A DNA stretch of 64,000 bases from Pholiota molesta. Lineage: Eukaryota > Basidiomycota > Agaricomycetes > Agaricales > Strophariaceae. The notes under the pieces were generated by a model. That model worked only from the letters and a program-made list of their open reading frames with translations, made no database searches and was not told the origin of the DNA. This document shows positions 44,549 through 56,500 of this stretch, piece after piece. The position numbers were made by a program, and so were the translations under genes. Location: contig JACGCK010000088.1 in the NCBI GenBank assembly GCA_014925825.1, forward strand, positions 1 through 64,000, given 5' to 3'. Every line of letters begins with the position of its first letter. Positions within the stretch are counted from its first letter, which is position 1.

Positions 44549-45190
44549 GTTTAAACAGTGACTTTGTGTTTAACAACCTGTTTAAACACAAAACTTGTAA
44601 TTAGACTACGCCTTGTTTAAACTTAAAATTTTATGTTTAAACACTAAAGATGTCTGTTTAAACACTGAACATATTAAACACAAAAGATGTTTGTTTAAAC
44701 ACTAATATATTTGTTTAAACACTACATTTGTTAAACACTAACTATGTCTGTTTAAACACTCGTCTGTTTAAACGATAGTTTAAACACTCGTCTGTTAAAC
44801 ACTCGTCTGTTTAAACGATAGTTTAAACACTCGTCTGTTAAACACTCGTCTGTTTAAACGATAGTTTAAACACTCGTCTGTTAAACACTCGTCTGTTTAA
44901 ACAATAGTTTAAACACTCGTCTGTTTAAACAATAGTTTAAACACTCGTCTGTTTAAACAATAGTTTAAACACTCGTCTGTTTAAACAATAGTTTAAACAC
45001 TCGTCGTTTAAACGTTTAAACACTCGTCTGTTTAAACTATCGTTTAAACACTCGTCTGTTTAAACTATCATTTAAACATTCGTCTGTTTGAACTAGTGTT
45101 TAAACACTTTAAACAGATAAAGTGTTTAAACACTAGTTCAAACAGACAAGACCGTTTAAACACTTGTCTGTTTGAACGGTAGTTTATCAT
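44510..45190 (+). repeat. Left subterminal GTTTAAAC repeat arrays
   Basis: The palindrome GTTTAAAC and its shorter form GTTAAAC recur tens of times. Between about 44765 and 44900 a 43-bp unit (GATAGTTTAAACACTCGTCTG followed by a second half-unit) repeats three times. A 28-bp unit (AATAGTTTAAACACTCGTCTG plus TTTAAAC) then repeats four times up to about 45000. Such arrays are probable transposase-binding sites by analogy with other transposons with subterminal repeats. Confidence 0.9.
45082..45147 (+). repeat. Perfect 30-bp inverted repeat (hairpin)
   Basis: Arms 45082-45111 and 45118-45147 are exact reverse complements separated by AACAGA. Each arm contains a full GTTTAAAC. It sits at the inner edge of the left subterminal region, mirroring the hairpin at 57512-57598. 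Confidence 0.95.
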
Positions 45191-47824
45191 CACATATTAG
45201 GTTCCAAAGGGACATATGAATACCCAGGCCTGGAACGACAGGAAATTAGACAGATCTGAAATGTGAGATAAAACATACAAATGGACTCACTTGACCTTCT
45301 TTGCAGGTGGGGCAGAGGGATCAGTAACAAGCATGGGTTCTTTGCGACTGGCTTGCGCTCACGACCAGTGCGTCGAGTGCTTGAGGCTGGTTTACTCGCA
45401 AGATTGTCTGTCGAAGTTGATGCTGATGCTGATATGACATCCTGCTTGATCTTTGCCGGCCGTCCTCTTTTTCTCTTCTTTCCAACCTCCTCTATGTTAC
45501 TGCTTGCTACCGATGTATCTTCCATGGGAGCAGGGTGTACCGCCAATGCCGGAGGTGGCTCTATATGCGGCGAAACTGTCCCACTACCAGAGTTGGCCAC
45601 CATGGCCGTCACAGAAGCAAGAAGCGCAAGGTTGTCTGTCGAAGTTGACGCTGATGCTGATATCGATGCCAGAGGTGCCTCAATATGCGGTGGAACTGTC
45701 CTACTACCGGAGTTGGCAACCATTGCCGTCACAGCAGCAAGAAGAGTCTCGCTCGTCAGGTTAGTCCCGGGGAGCAATCGGGCAATCACAGCCAATGTAC
45801 TGGCTGCATCACGTACTGGGCGATGTGCAGTTGATGGCTCTGGGGAAGGAGGGCGTGCTGGCGAGACATGCGCATGCGCAGTTGATGGCTCTGGGGAAGG
45901 AGGGCGTGCTGGTGAGACATGCGCATCATCGTCCTCATTGACAGCCTTCAGAAACGGCAAGGAAGGTGGGGTTGGCGATTGTCCTGCTGAGACATGTGCA
46001 TTGCCATCCTCAACAGGTTTCGTGAGCAGTAAAGAGGCCGGAGAGGGAGAACGTGCTGGCGATACAGGTAAAGAGGCTGGGGTGGGAGAACGCGCCGGCG
46101 ATACATGCCGCAAGGATGCGGGTGTGGCATCGTCGTCACTGGAATCCAAATTATTAGCATCGTCATCATTGGCATCCGCCTGAAAAGCTTTCACAAGCGG
46201 AGAGGAAGGCGGCGTCACTTCGTTATCGTGTGACTGTTCGCGGAGGGAGGTGGAGAGGCGTCATCATTGGCATCCGCCTGAAAAGCTTTCACAAGCGGAG
46301 AGGAAGGCGGCGTCACTTCGTTATCGTGCGACTGTTCGCGGGGGGGAGGTGGAGAGGCATCCTCGAAACGTTTTGCGAGTGCTAAATTCGAATCGACTCT
46401 AGCTTTGGTGAAGAAGGCGAATGGATATTTGATAGCGTTTTTGTTTAAATGGACCACCAACTGTGTGATCTCGATTGCCCCCATATCCATTGGAGAAGTA
46501 AGTCGACAAGGAAGGCCATGGTCCATAATATCGTAGTAGAGGTGCGGTTTATCGAAGATATTATCCCAAGGAATGCGGATCGATCCTTCCTGCGTGTACT
46601 CTGTTGTTTTGAATCCATAATCAGTTGGACAAGTCATTATGAATGAAGCAAGATGAACATACCCCATACTGCGAGAAAATAATCTTCAAGGACCTGAGAG
46701 GCATCGGCATAACTGTGGGTCTTGAGATTAAAGATGGGGAACAGAGGTAGCCCATCACTGTTACATGTCATAGTTGTTACTAGATTCAGCGTTTTACCTT
46801 GGAAGATGTAAGTTTACGTGCGTTACATATATCCAAGAATAAAGAACGTACGAGGTAATTTTCGACGAGCATAATCAATCCAATCCTTCATATAACCTTC
46901 ACCGGGGTCAAACTCATCCCCATCGCCTGTCGTCACAGGTAAGTGTGTCGTTTCATGAATGACGCCTGCGCACTATTGAAGTTGAAATAGAAATCGAGAG
47001 ATTAGATCTAGCGCAACCTATACATATTGCTTGAGACCACTTACCAACCGGAAACGATACCATTATCTTCTAAATCCCGAAATGAATAAGATAACGAAAG
47101 GATGCAAGATCCCAGAGACCCAGTATTCAGCATATCTTGTAGCTTTGCTTGAATAGTGTCGGTGAATTCGCTACGATTGCTAAGACAAATTTTAGTCACT
47201 GGTTCGGCCACAAAGACATATCCATACTCACACGTCTACGTCAGTCAAAAATTCCTGCGCCTTTTCCTCCCAAAACGCATGGTCTTCCTGCGCCCATAAC
47301 TGAGACGTTGCTTCGGACTTCGCGGGGCCGCCTGCTATCCCTTTCTCCCGACTGATCGACTTGTAAAGCGTCGTGATCTCTTCATGGCGTTCCGCGATAA
47401 ACAATTGTCTCGGAGTTATTTTGCCAGTAAACAACACTAGCTCTCTGTTGTTCGTACCAGCGGCCTTCTTGGCTGCAGCAGGCTTCCCTTTCTTGATAGA
47501 GCTATTGAAGTGGTTGGTGTAAATACGAACAATGGCCTAAAACATAGAGAAAATATGTCGTCAGTGACGAAAAATTAATGGGATCATCAGATTTCAACGT
47601 ACACTCTGCCAAGCTTCCTGAGTTTCCGCGGGGTCAAGATTTTGGAAGAGCTGTTCACCAAGCAGCGCAGCCGCTTTGTTCTGTTTCCACGCAGTGATCT
47701 TGGAATTTCTACCTTCGTGGTGTGGGTCGTGTTCTGCCACTTTCTTTTCAAACTCGGCATAGTAGGATTGAATTCGTTTGGACTGGTCTTCAGTGAATTT
47801 GAACCGGAAAGCTCTCTTAGGCAT
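45190..47824 (-). CDS. KDZ cargo gene A: AT-hook protein of unknown function
   Basis: The start is ATG at 47824 (MPKRAFRFKFTEDQSKRIQ). Exons continue with IVRIYTNHFNSSIKKGKPAA, then VLFTGKITPRQLFIAERHEE to FLTDVD, FTDTIQAKLQDML, HETTHLPVTTGDGDEFDPGE and IRIPWDNIFDKPHLYYDIM. A long low-complexity tail follows, with Ser-Pro repeats (SPARSPTPAS), an AT-hook core KRKRGRPAK, and a probable end APPAKKVK near 45287. I do not know the family; a KDZ-linked role is inferred only from location. The tail has two apparent one-base breaks: near 46235, in the second copy of a ~100-bp internal duplication, and near 45330, at a run of three C. The ORF end at 45190 belongs to a shifted frame. The product is probably nuclear and DNA-binding given the AT-hook. 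Confidence 0.6.
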
Positions 47825-48511
47825 GTTGCGGTGAGATAGAGCGTTGGTGCTGAGTGACGTGTACAGGTTTGGGGGTAGGGGGTGGGGGGAAAATCAACGA
47901 CTCGACGACAATTGTATGTGTCAGGCGCCGTCCGACTCCGCCGAGTCACCCCTGCAACAATGGGCCCAATACTTGCTTAGTAGTCAGAACGCACTCCGGC
48001 GCTTGTGGGATTTCAGGGACGCTTCGTGGAACAAAAAGTTTTTTTTATTTCGCTAAGGTCTCTATGGTAGGGACGATGAGGGTACACCAAATCGACGACA
48101 TATTGTCAAATTGGAAAACCGATCTGCGGCAAAGAAGAAGAGAGTAAGCACGCAAGACAGAAAGGACCAAATTGACGGCACATAAGGATATTGTCAGATC
48201 GGAAAAACACCAACTCGATCTTTGGGATCTTGGTGGCTCTTCGTGGAACAATAAGTATATATTTGGGAAACATCTCTGCAGCGGAGATGATGAGAGTTTG
48301 CATGCAAGAGAGAAAGGACGAAATTTACTACGCACCACAGGGATATTGATTGAAACATGGCCTCTGTGATTTACGGTACGCGATGGACTCTACAATTTCG
48401 GAAAACATTCTCCGATGCGCACTTGTGCTTGCGATCTGTCTCGAATCCGTCAAGATTTCTCCGTTTTCTATAAAAGCACTTAACGTTAGACCGCTATCCT
48501 TCACTTCAGCG
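47825..48511. promoter_or_regulatory. Divergent promoter between cargo genes A and B
   Basis: Genes A and B start head to head. The spacer holds a diverged direct duplication: segments with TTCGTGGAACAA at 48024 and 48240, and with GAGAGAAAGGACG or CAGAAAGGACC near 48155 and 48310. A pyrimidine-rich tract precedes the gene B start. No TATA box is obvious. Confidence 0.4.
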
Positions 48512-49480
48512 ATGCCTCGCAGCAACAATAGTACCAGAAAGCGCAGACACTCGTTGTCATCCCCAGCTTCCTTACCTCCTGACTCGTCCTCTCCGGACCC
48601 GCCCAATCACATTGCGCCGTCGTTCGGTCCTCTGTCCGATGCTCATCCGTCTATTCGGGGGATGATGAAAACGAACGCGCTGAACGTGATCAAAGCCGAG
48701 ATTTGTGCATTCTGCACAGCCCATGCCCCTCCCAAGCCCGCTCGAGGGCCACCCCACAAACAGGGTCACGACGAAAATCGCTCTTTGAAACTCTGCTTCG
48801 GCTTTGGCAAAGAACAGGGGGATGCTGGGCGCTGGTTTGCACTTGTAAGTTGGGCGTCGTTCATTGTTAGCATTGGCTGATGAACATTATTCAGTGCGAA
48901 ACTTGCAAAAACCAAAGCTCTTACATTCAGTTCAAGACGCCTCCTCTCGACTACGGTGTTTTCTACGGCTTGGAGTATTTCTTCCGCATTAAGGACGAAA
49001 TAGAGAAATACGCCCCGCCGTCATCTTTCAGCAGTCTGGCTAAAAGACCAAAAAAACGAAGCCGCGTTGCAGCGCCCTCTGGCGATCCACTTCCCTCTGT
49101 TGTAGGTGCCCCGCCTGAGTTGCCAAACAATTCGGCGCCCACTCCAGCTGAGGCGACACTGCCGAGGTATTCGACCTTGATTTACCTTTGATGCTTCTTG
49201 TTCGTCTGCCGGTACGTCAGTTCGAGCTTTCTAAGCATTCAAAGCCACTTATCTGATTCAACAATAGAATTCCTCGTTTGAAGTCGTTTTATTTCCAAGG
49301 GCTGATTCATACTTTCGTCTGAGTGACTACAAGATTCTGCTGGGGAAGCGAAAGTTCGAGCATGGCCGTGATATCGAGTTTTTTGACTTCAGCATCGGCA
49401 CTTGGATGCCCTGCCTCTGGAGCTCAAAGCATCTTGTTCATGGGAAAAGGACCCTTCTTCAAGTGCGATATGCTCTCTGA
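48512..49480 (+). CDS. KDZ cargo gene B: GRF-like zinc-finger protein
   Basis: Three exons fit in frame: 48512-48844, 48895-49166 and 49300-49480, about 260 residues. The N-terminus is Ser/Pro/Arg-rich. The core has cysteines in EICAFCTAH, then LCFGFGKEQGDAGRWFALCETC and SYIQF. The order Cys...Cys, GR-x-F-x-x-C, aromatic resembles GRF-type zinc fingers, which bind single-stranded nucleic acid in several repair and transposition-related proteins. A basic patch (RPKKRSRV) near residue 165 may be a nuclear signal. The C-terminus is SDYKILLGKRKFEHGRDIEF to LLQVRYAL. The 133-bp second intron is longer than most here and could hide a small exon. Family assignment is tentative. Confidence 0.55.
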
Positions 49481-49661
49481 TTCCGTCGTAAAATCCCAAT
49501 TACATATATCTATGCAAATTATGATCAAAAACCTATGTACATATGAGAATATGACGTGATATTTATGCCCAAAATGATCTAAAAAGCCTTCAGAATCGAG
49601 TCTATGAATGTAAAAAGGTTATACGTACCTCAACAACAAAGACGAGCCTCAAAGTGAAAGC
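49481..49661. other. Spacer between cargo genes B and C
   Basis: Short convergent 3' region of about 180 bp; AT-rich, no gene. Confidence 0.5.
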
Positions 49662-52235
49662 TCATGACCTGAATTCCTTGCGTATGGTAGTCATTACATT
49701 TTTATTGCGTTTCTTGTCGCTATCGGACTCGGTTGATTTACAAAGGAGATCGGGCGCTAGCTCGAGCCGCTTGCCAGTCAGGATGTCTGTACTCTTTGGT
49801 GCATGTTGTACAACCGCCAGGATCATCTTGGGGGCACCACTGCGCATAATATGAGCGATGCGCCTCACATACGTGCCACAATGTTCGCCTTTGATGACTA
49901 TCAGAAGACCATGGTCGTGAGTTGGACTGGGAATTTTTGGTGTCACCCATTGTGGCTCGAGGGGTATTAAGGTTGTATGCCTATGATGAAACAAACCCGT
50001 TCGCCCATCCTGATTTCGAATACTAACATCGATAAGCTGGTTGGTGTAGTTACCGCCGTGGACTATGGCTTTAACGGAAGCGCCAACAAGTAATGGGTTC
50101 AACAGGTCGTGTTGAGGTGCGGGCGGATGCACGAGGGCGCTACTGGACTGAGAGAATTGGGTTTCCTCACTTGTGTTGTCAAATCCCCGAGGTGTCTGTG
50201 ATGAAGGGTCCCAGGCTGGCGTCGATGAGGTCGAGGTCTCTGTGGGCATTGGTGTAGCGCCCCCCGTAAGAATCGTCCCCGCGAAGCTTGTATGTCGCAA
50301 ATTTGTGTCTTTTCTGGCGCTAGTATCTTGTATGTTGAAGAACAATGTTAGAGACTTTCGTGTGCTAGTCATATACGATTTTAGATGGCACATTAAACAA
50401 TCATACTAAGAGACATACGTAGCTTCGACGACATCATCACAATCGACGGTAAGCTTGCTGAAAGGTTTATTTGGGTCGTATCTTGATAACTGCAGATGCA
50501 ACCGAATTCCTGTTGGGTCATCGAGCACCGCTGTCACTATCGCCGGCTCGCCTTTTCGTGCATGGCCGATTTTCGCTATCAGAACTTTCGTGTCACACCA
50601 AGGATGGCGAAATATCTTCTGGAATTGGACGCCGTCACACGGTCCCTGCTGCGAAAGGTGAATAGGCGTGTCTATAACACGCAAGCGGTTGACCTGAATC
50701 AGAATTGCCTACGAGATGATAAGTAACTCAATGAGAACATTGGAGAGTGGATGTATTTACCTCGTCTATACTTGCGTCGCCTGTAGTCGGTACCCTGTCC
50801 AACACTTTGGCCACATCTTTCGTCAACTCGATTACCCATCCCTCATACCCTTGTGAATGTCCATTCAAAATCGTCACAAAATTACCGACACTAATGTCCT
50901 TCTGCATGTTGTACCAATAAACGGGCTGCGTGCCCTCATCTTTGCACTCGACCTCTGCATATTCGGCTTCCAGACCTCGTATAATACCGTGTTTTCCAGA
51001 AGATTGGACGACGACTTTCTCTTCTATGAAAAAAATCCACTCTTGTGGACGTGGTCTCCGTTCCAAGTCAACGTCTTTGTGGTTGGGGTTGTCCAGAGCG
51101 AATGCGAACATTGACGAAAGACTCCATGGCATCTGGATCACGGGCCCGCTCAAGGAAGAGTAGGCGTATCGTTTGTAGAGTAGGCCGTCCATAAACTCGA
51201 GGCGTCCTATGCGATGAAGTGTGCCTTTGGTTTGAATCTGCTTTGAAGAGTTTCTTTGAAACTCTTTAGGATCAAACAACCTGGGATCAGGTCGTACATA
51301 AGAAGCTTTCCGCTTTCCCTTTCCCTTGGGATCATCCATCATATTGTAGGCCAGGCGAGGCACTACGAGTAAACTCGCACCCCAAGAACGTGTTTCGGCA
51401 ACTATTCCAACGTCGCCTTTGTATAAGCCTGTGAGGATCCTGACCCATTGTAGATGTTGAATAGAACGACTGTTTTTCGGGAGAGCCAGCACCTTGGAGC
51501 GGTCCTTTAGATCGATCGCCTGGTATCTGAGTCCTTCTCGTGTGTGAGTTATCCCTGAAATATTGGAGAGGAGCTGGACGAGGTCGCGATTCATCGTGCA
51601 TTCGAGGTATACATAGCCTCGTATATGTCCGGAGTGAACGCGGAGTGAAGTTCGTGAGCTGGTGTTGCTGCGTACAATAATCTCATCACGATATTTTCTT
51701 CACGTCCAATCTGAAGAACGTTTTCAGTGATATCGAATTAACGTGCACGAACTAGAAACTCACTTTGCATGCAACACGATACAAAGGTGAGTCTTGGATA
51801 GTTGGGTGACGGAGCGTCTTTTCCACCCGTAGCGCATCTTCCTCAGACGGTTCCCAAGTAGCATAGTGTTGTATTGGGGCATTTCGCGATTCACCAAGGA
51901 CCCTGTCGAGAAGAGCATCGTAGTCTGCTCCCAGTTCAGTTTCATCATCTTCGCGATTATCTGTGAACAGCCGATGAGTACTGGGCTGATCTTCGTCCTC
52001 GATATCGTCGTGAATAAACATTTCTAGTAAATCGGAGGAGGTTAGTCGGTATACATGTATAGCATGACGATAGCGCACCCTCCAAATCCATCTCTTCCTC
52101 CTCTTCTCCTCCTGAACCTTCTCCTTCATCGACAGCCGCCTCCAAGTCCAGAAACTGTCCATGCACCAGTTGCGCCTAGATAATCGTCATTATCGGATTC
52201 CTAATCATTTATCATCACTAGCGTACGTGTTTCAT
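49662..52235 (-). CDS. KDZ cargo gene C: Spt5-like NGN/KOW protein
   Basis: The exon chain runs on the minus strand: a 9-bp first exon (ATGAAACAC at 52235-52227), then 52175-52079, 52023-51764, 51710 to about 50762, about 50709-50420, and the last exon to 49662. The N-terminus is acidic (EGSGGEEEEEMDLE). An NGN-like domain follows (LYRVACK...IGREENIVMRLLYA to LVQLLSNISGI). KOW-type motifs are WVRILTGLYKGDVGIVAE, a later one near VGNFVTILNGHSQGYEGWV, one near KVLIAKIGHARKGEPAIV, and a last one near GLLIVIKGEHCGTYVRRI. This architecture is that of Spt5, the elongation factor that clamps RNA polymerase II as the DSIF complex. It is a diverged, Spt5-like version; the housekeeping gene is expected elsewhere. 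A role in transcription of the element is inference. Confidence 0.7.
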
Positions 52236-53518
52236 TGTGTATCTGTCTAATGAATATCGTCAGCCAGATTTAAGGGCCCGCAAATGTCAATTAGGAGGAT
52301 GATTGCGTCCTCGTTAGATGCTCATGGAGACGCTTTGCTCTCACTCATTCATCTCAACATGTTTTTCATGTTTTCTTTATGTTTTTTTTTTTGGATACTT
52401 TAACTAGCTACTTATTTGATACGTTCAGGCATTTTTATTGGCGGCGTACCACAGATCTATATACCTTAGATAGCGTAGACACTTACCGAGCTGTGTAGAC
52501 TACGGACGCTTGTACTGATCTAGTGGGAACAGTTGGGAACAATGGTTGCGAAGACGAAAGAAAGAAAGCGTGAGAAGATAACTTGGCGCTGTTGAAATAG
52601 GTCGGAGATTGTCCAGCGGTTAGTCACGTGCACTGGTCCAGGCCCTCCAGGGCTCACCGCACTGAGGTCCGAAGCTGGAACCGCGTACCGGGTAGTAACC
52701 GAAGTCGTACCGGGTCCCCAATCCCACGCTGGCACGTGCAGACCGCTGAGCGAACTCCGGACTGTATCCGGGGGCGGTGGTCCAGCTTCTCACGCTTTCC
52801 CTCTTGTCCAGTAACCACCATGCCCCCTCTGCCATAGCGTACCCGTCTGCCTCTGCCTTAGCGTACTTACATATATTTGCCCTGTCCATGTGGCTACATA
52901 GCTAGTAGTTACGATAAACAATGTTGAACTTAAGCTAATACTGAGACGCTGAGGTGTCAACACTTAATAAAGAAAGTAACAGCCCCCGCCTGTGTAGGTA
53001 GAGGCGTAACTTGAAGTGTGCATGTAACCCATGCCCATCCATCCCATCCCCATCCATTGGGCGGTTCAAGTTGCAGATCGGTATGTACCCAATGAGCCTA
53101 ATTAAATTATTTTTACTTATACCGAAATGCTAGATATCGGAACAATGGTATTATTTTCGCCCAAGCGCACCCGCCTGGGGCCCCCCTGGGCAGCCTCGGG
53201 TTCTCCCATCTATCGGGCACTTGTATAAATCGGTACGAACCGATTGAATCTAATTCAAGCGTGCGCACCCTACTTACATTGAAACACTAGAACCCGGATG
53301 TTGCAACAATGGGAGTACTCATGCGCGGCCAACGCCGTATGACGGGGATGTCCAGTTCTCTATGAAGCGCGCTGTAACAGGGCCGAAGCGACGTTATGTT
53401 TCGAGGGCGGCAGAGGACGAATATCGCGTTTGGACCATGTGTGCCTCTCTTTTCTCCCCCCCTCCCCTTTGTATCTCGACCATTGACTGTCCCATTTTTG
53501 CTCAATTTATACGTCCAG
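52236..53518. other. Spacer between cargo gene C and the transposase gene
   Basis: This is about 1.3 kb between two divergently transcribed genes. It contains T-rich DNA at 52380-52400 and a GC-rich stretch with repeated GTACCGGG at 52680-52720. A pyrimidine-rich leader lies just before the transposase start (53450-53500). No other gene is supported. A tRNA-like GTCCAGCGGTTAG at 52612 has no matching 3' half. Confidence 0.45.
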
Positions 53519-56500
53519 ATGTATGGTAACGTTAATCCCAACGAATTACGCCGGCGCATTCTGAAGCGTTCGGCTCGTGAAGCAGAAGAAAGTCAACGGA
53601 AAAGGACGCGCAAAGACCCTACGCTAGATGCATCTGCCCAGGTACTTCATACGGTGGCGACACATAATACCGTCAGAACAACAACCATAGTACTAGAGCC
53701 CGAAGAAGCGCCTACACCTCCAGTTACTTTGACTTCTGATTCTCCTTGCCCTCGAAAGGCAATTCCGCTGAACATGGGGCGACAAAGTCGAAGGTAAGTT
53801 CATGACACTGCTCCATAAAGTGCATTCTAATCGTTCTAGCAGATTTCGGAGCACCTCCAGTCTTTTCTGGACTCGCAGCATCGCTTTCAAGAAGCGCTTT
53901 TTGCCCACAAGTTCCACCCTCTGATCGGCATGCCATGTCTATGCGGGCGAGCAAAGCGATCTGTGTGCTGCAGCGACTGTTACGGCCATAACGCCACTTG
54001 CGCTGAATGTTTTATTTCACAGCATGCAGCTATGCCAACACACTGGGCGAAAGTCTGGCTCGAGGATTCGGGGTTTTTTGTGCGACGCGACATCTCACTA
54101 CTTCGTCAAGGTGGCTTTGCTATTCCACTCGGCCATGGGGGCCAGCCTTGTCCCCGTCCTTCTGACGAGCGTAGTGCCCCGACTTCGGAGAACAATCACG
54201 TCACATTCCATCTCATCGACTCTAATGGGATTCACAACACCAAAGTCCAGTTTTGTGGCTGTCATGGGACGCCTGATCGAGTGGACCAGCTCCTGAACTT
54301 TGGTTTCTTCCCAGCGACTACCAAGCGACCTACCATGGCCTTTTCATTCAATATGCTTCACCAGTTCCACATTCACCACCTGGAGTCCAAGCTTCCCGCG
54401 TACGATTACATCGGAGCTCTCCGCCGACTGACCGACAATGTCTTTACGCGTGATGTTTCGGTGAGTTCGCTATAATAGTGGCGTACTACCTTTCTAATCG
54501 ACGGCATAGGATCCCTATCAGCAGTTCTTAATCGTCAAGCGCTTTTGGAGCATTCTAGCAGCGACCGAACGTCTTGGTCAATGTCACGGTATCGACGTGC
54601 TGACACCCCACCGCCCGGCAGGCAACTTGGTCGTATTTTGTCCTTCTTGCCCTGAACCAGGTTTCAACATGGAGGAGCGATGGGATGAGACACCAAGCCA
54701 TCTTAAGTAGGTTTTTTCCCCTTCGCATGCTTCAGGACCCCGCTAACGGTATATGTAGTCATTTAAATCACACGTTATTGACTCTCGACGGAAACTTTCA
54801 TGCTAATCGCTACAGGAAGAATAGTACTCCGGATGACTATTCGCTGTTTGCTGGGCTGCCTACTATCCGAAGGACTCTGAATTTAAAGCCTACCTGAGGT
54901 CTCTGCCCGCAAAGGACATCATCGATGTACGTAGCTCCAAACGAGAAACCTTACAGCTCTTCACTAACTTCGAAATTGTTCAGAAAATTGACTGCCCCAT
55001 AAAGGCGGTAAAATCACAGAATAAATGTGCTGAGAATTTGGCCGAGACGGGCGTTATAAATGTTCAATGTCCGGATGTCATTGTACGCTCTACGGTGGAT
55101 CTTCAACGTGGAGAAAGGTGATTTACGCTTCTTGAAATTTGATTGAGCTTGCTAACTCAGTTGGGTTTTCGAAGATTTGCAAATAGCGACTTCGCTGTCA
55201 AGCATGCCATCCAACAGACAATGGATTTACGCACTGGAAAACCCTTCATAAATAGCGCAGGATACATGGGCTCGTACGACATGTCTTGTTCTTATTCTAT
55301 CAACATGCATGCACGCTTTCTCGAACGATTTCCAGATGTGGCGCCTGCAATCCCGAAGTTCACCTTCCTTATCCCGCTTGTCCACGTCAACAATCACAAG
55401 GAGAACTGTGTATACCAGTATGCCTGTTCCTACATGGAAAATGCGGGCCATTTTCACGGCGAAACGGCGGAGCACGAATGGGCAGAGCTGAATCAAGTGG
55501 CTCCTCAAATGCGTCAAATGAACAACGGTCATCGACAGGACGTTTTAATTGATCATCACAGTGACTGGAATTGGAAAAAGGTCGTTAACATGGGTGAGCA
55601 ATGAGAACGGATTAGCGTATATGATACTAATGTCTTGTACAGCTGCCACGTTAGTGAACGAGGTGGTTCGAGATCGACAGCTTTTCTCTCAGAAGCGGGA
55701 GCAGTTCATTGGGCTTTCAGCAACCTATGCAGAGCGTGTACCTATATGGAACCTTGAAGATCGCAACCTCCGTACGGTGAACGCTGATAAACAAATTCAA
55801 TGCGTATTCCGTCATAGGCAGTCAAAAGGTGCGATGATTTCTGTTGCTAAAATCTAAATCGATTCTCACTGAAAGGACACGGCAGTTCCGACCCAAGCAA
55901 AACTATTTGCGGCTCTAGTAGAGGGTGCTGCGCCCAAAGATCTGATGATCGCTTCCAAACACGGCCAACACTGGCGGTCATGGTCATCAATGAAGGACTC
56001 TACATCGAACATGATCAGTACGTCTTTCCTACTTTGTTCGGCTAAACCGGAAATTGATCAACATCTACAGACGAGAGGCAGTACTGGCTGTGTCGAAGTG
56101 TGAGACAATTCCCGCCAAGAACGCCGACATCCAAAAATTGCGATATAAACTACGCAAACGAATAGATGCCTGGCGAAAGCTCCAGCAGGAACTCTACGTC
56201 GACGGTCTTTCCAGCCTCGATACGTCGCATTCTCCATCATCGGAACTGGATGAGCCTGAACAAGAACATCTATATCTACCGTCGAACCTCACTGCCGACC
56301 AGCGCGAAACATGCCACCTGGAATCCCTTGCCACGATTGGATCATCCTTGCGGCAAGGACGAATGTTCGATGCTATATGAAACATTCAGCTTGGTCGAAA
56401 GACATGCGATGCACTCAACCACGACAAGAATAAAAATGCGCGCAGCCAAGTCCAAAAGACGCGAGCAATTACGAAATTCGAAAAGCCGGAGAAGCTTATC

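Noticed and set aside
44510..45190. Subterminal array as a CRISPR, telomeric or centromeric repeat
   Set aside because: Units vary in length, share only GTTTAAAC, occur at both ends of a defined transposon and lack unique spacers.
45281..46183. 300-codon plus-strand frame opposite the tail of cargo gene A
   Set aside because: The minus strand has Ser-Pro repeats and an AT-hook continuous with upstream exons; the plus frame mirrors its repeats.
45190..52235. TET/JBP-type dioxygenase as KDZ cargo
   Set aside because: Such genes are known to accompany KDZ transposons in mushrooms, but I find no clear HxD...H iron-binding arrangement in the cargo frames here.
52610..52720. tRNA-like segment (GTCCAGCGGTTAG)
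   Set aside because: Resembles an A box only; no B box or pairable acceptor and anticodon arms at the right distance.
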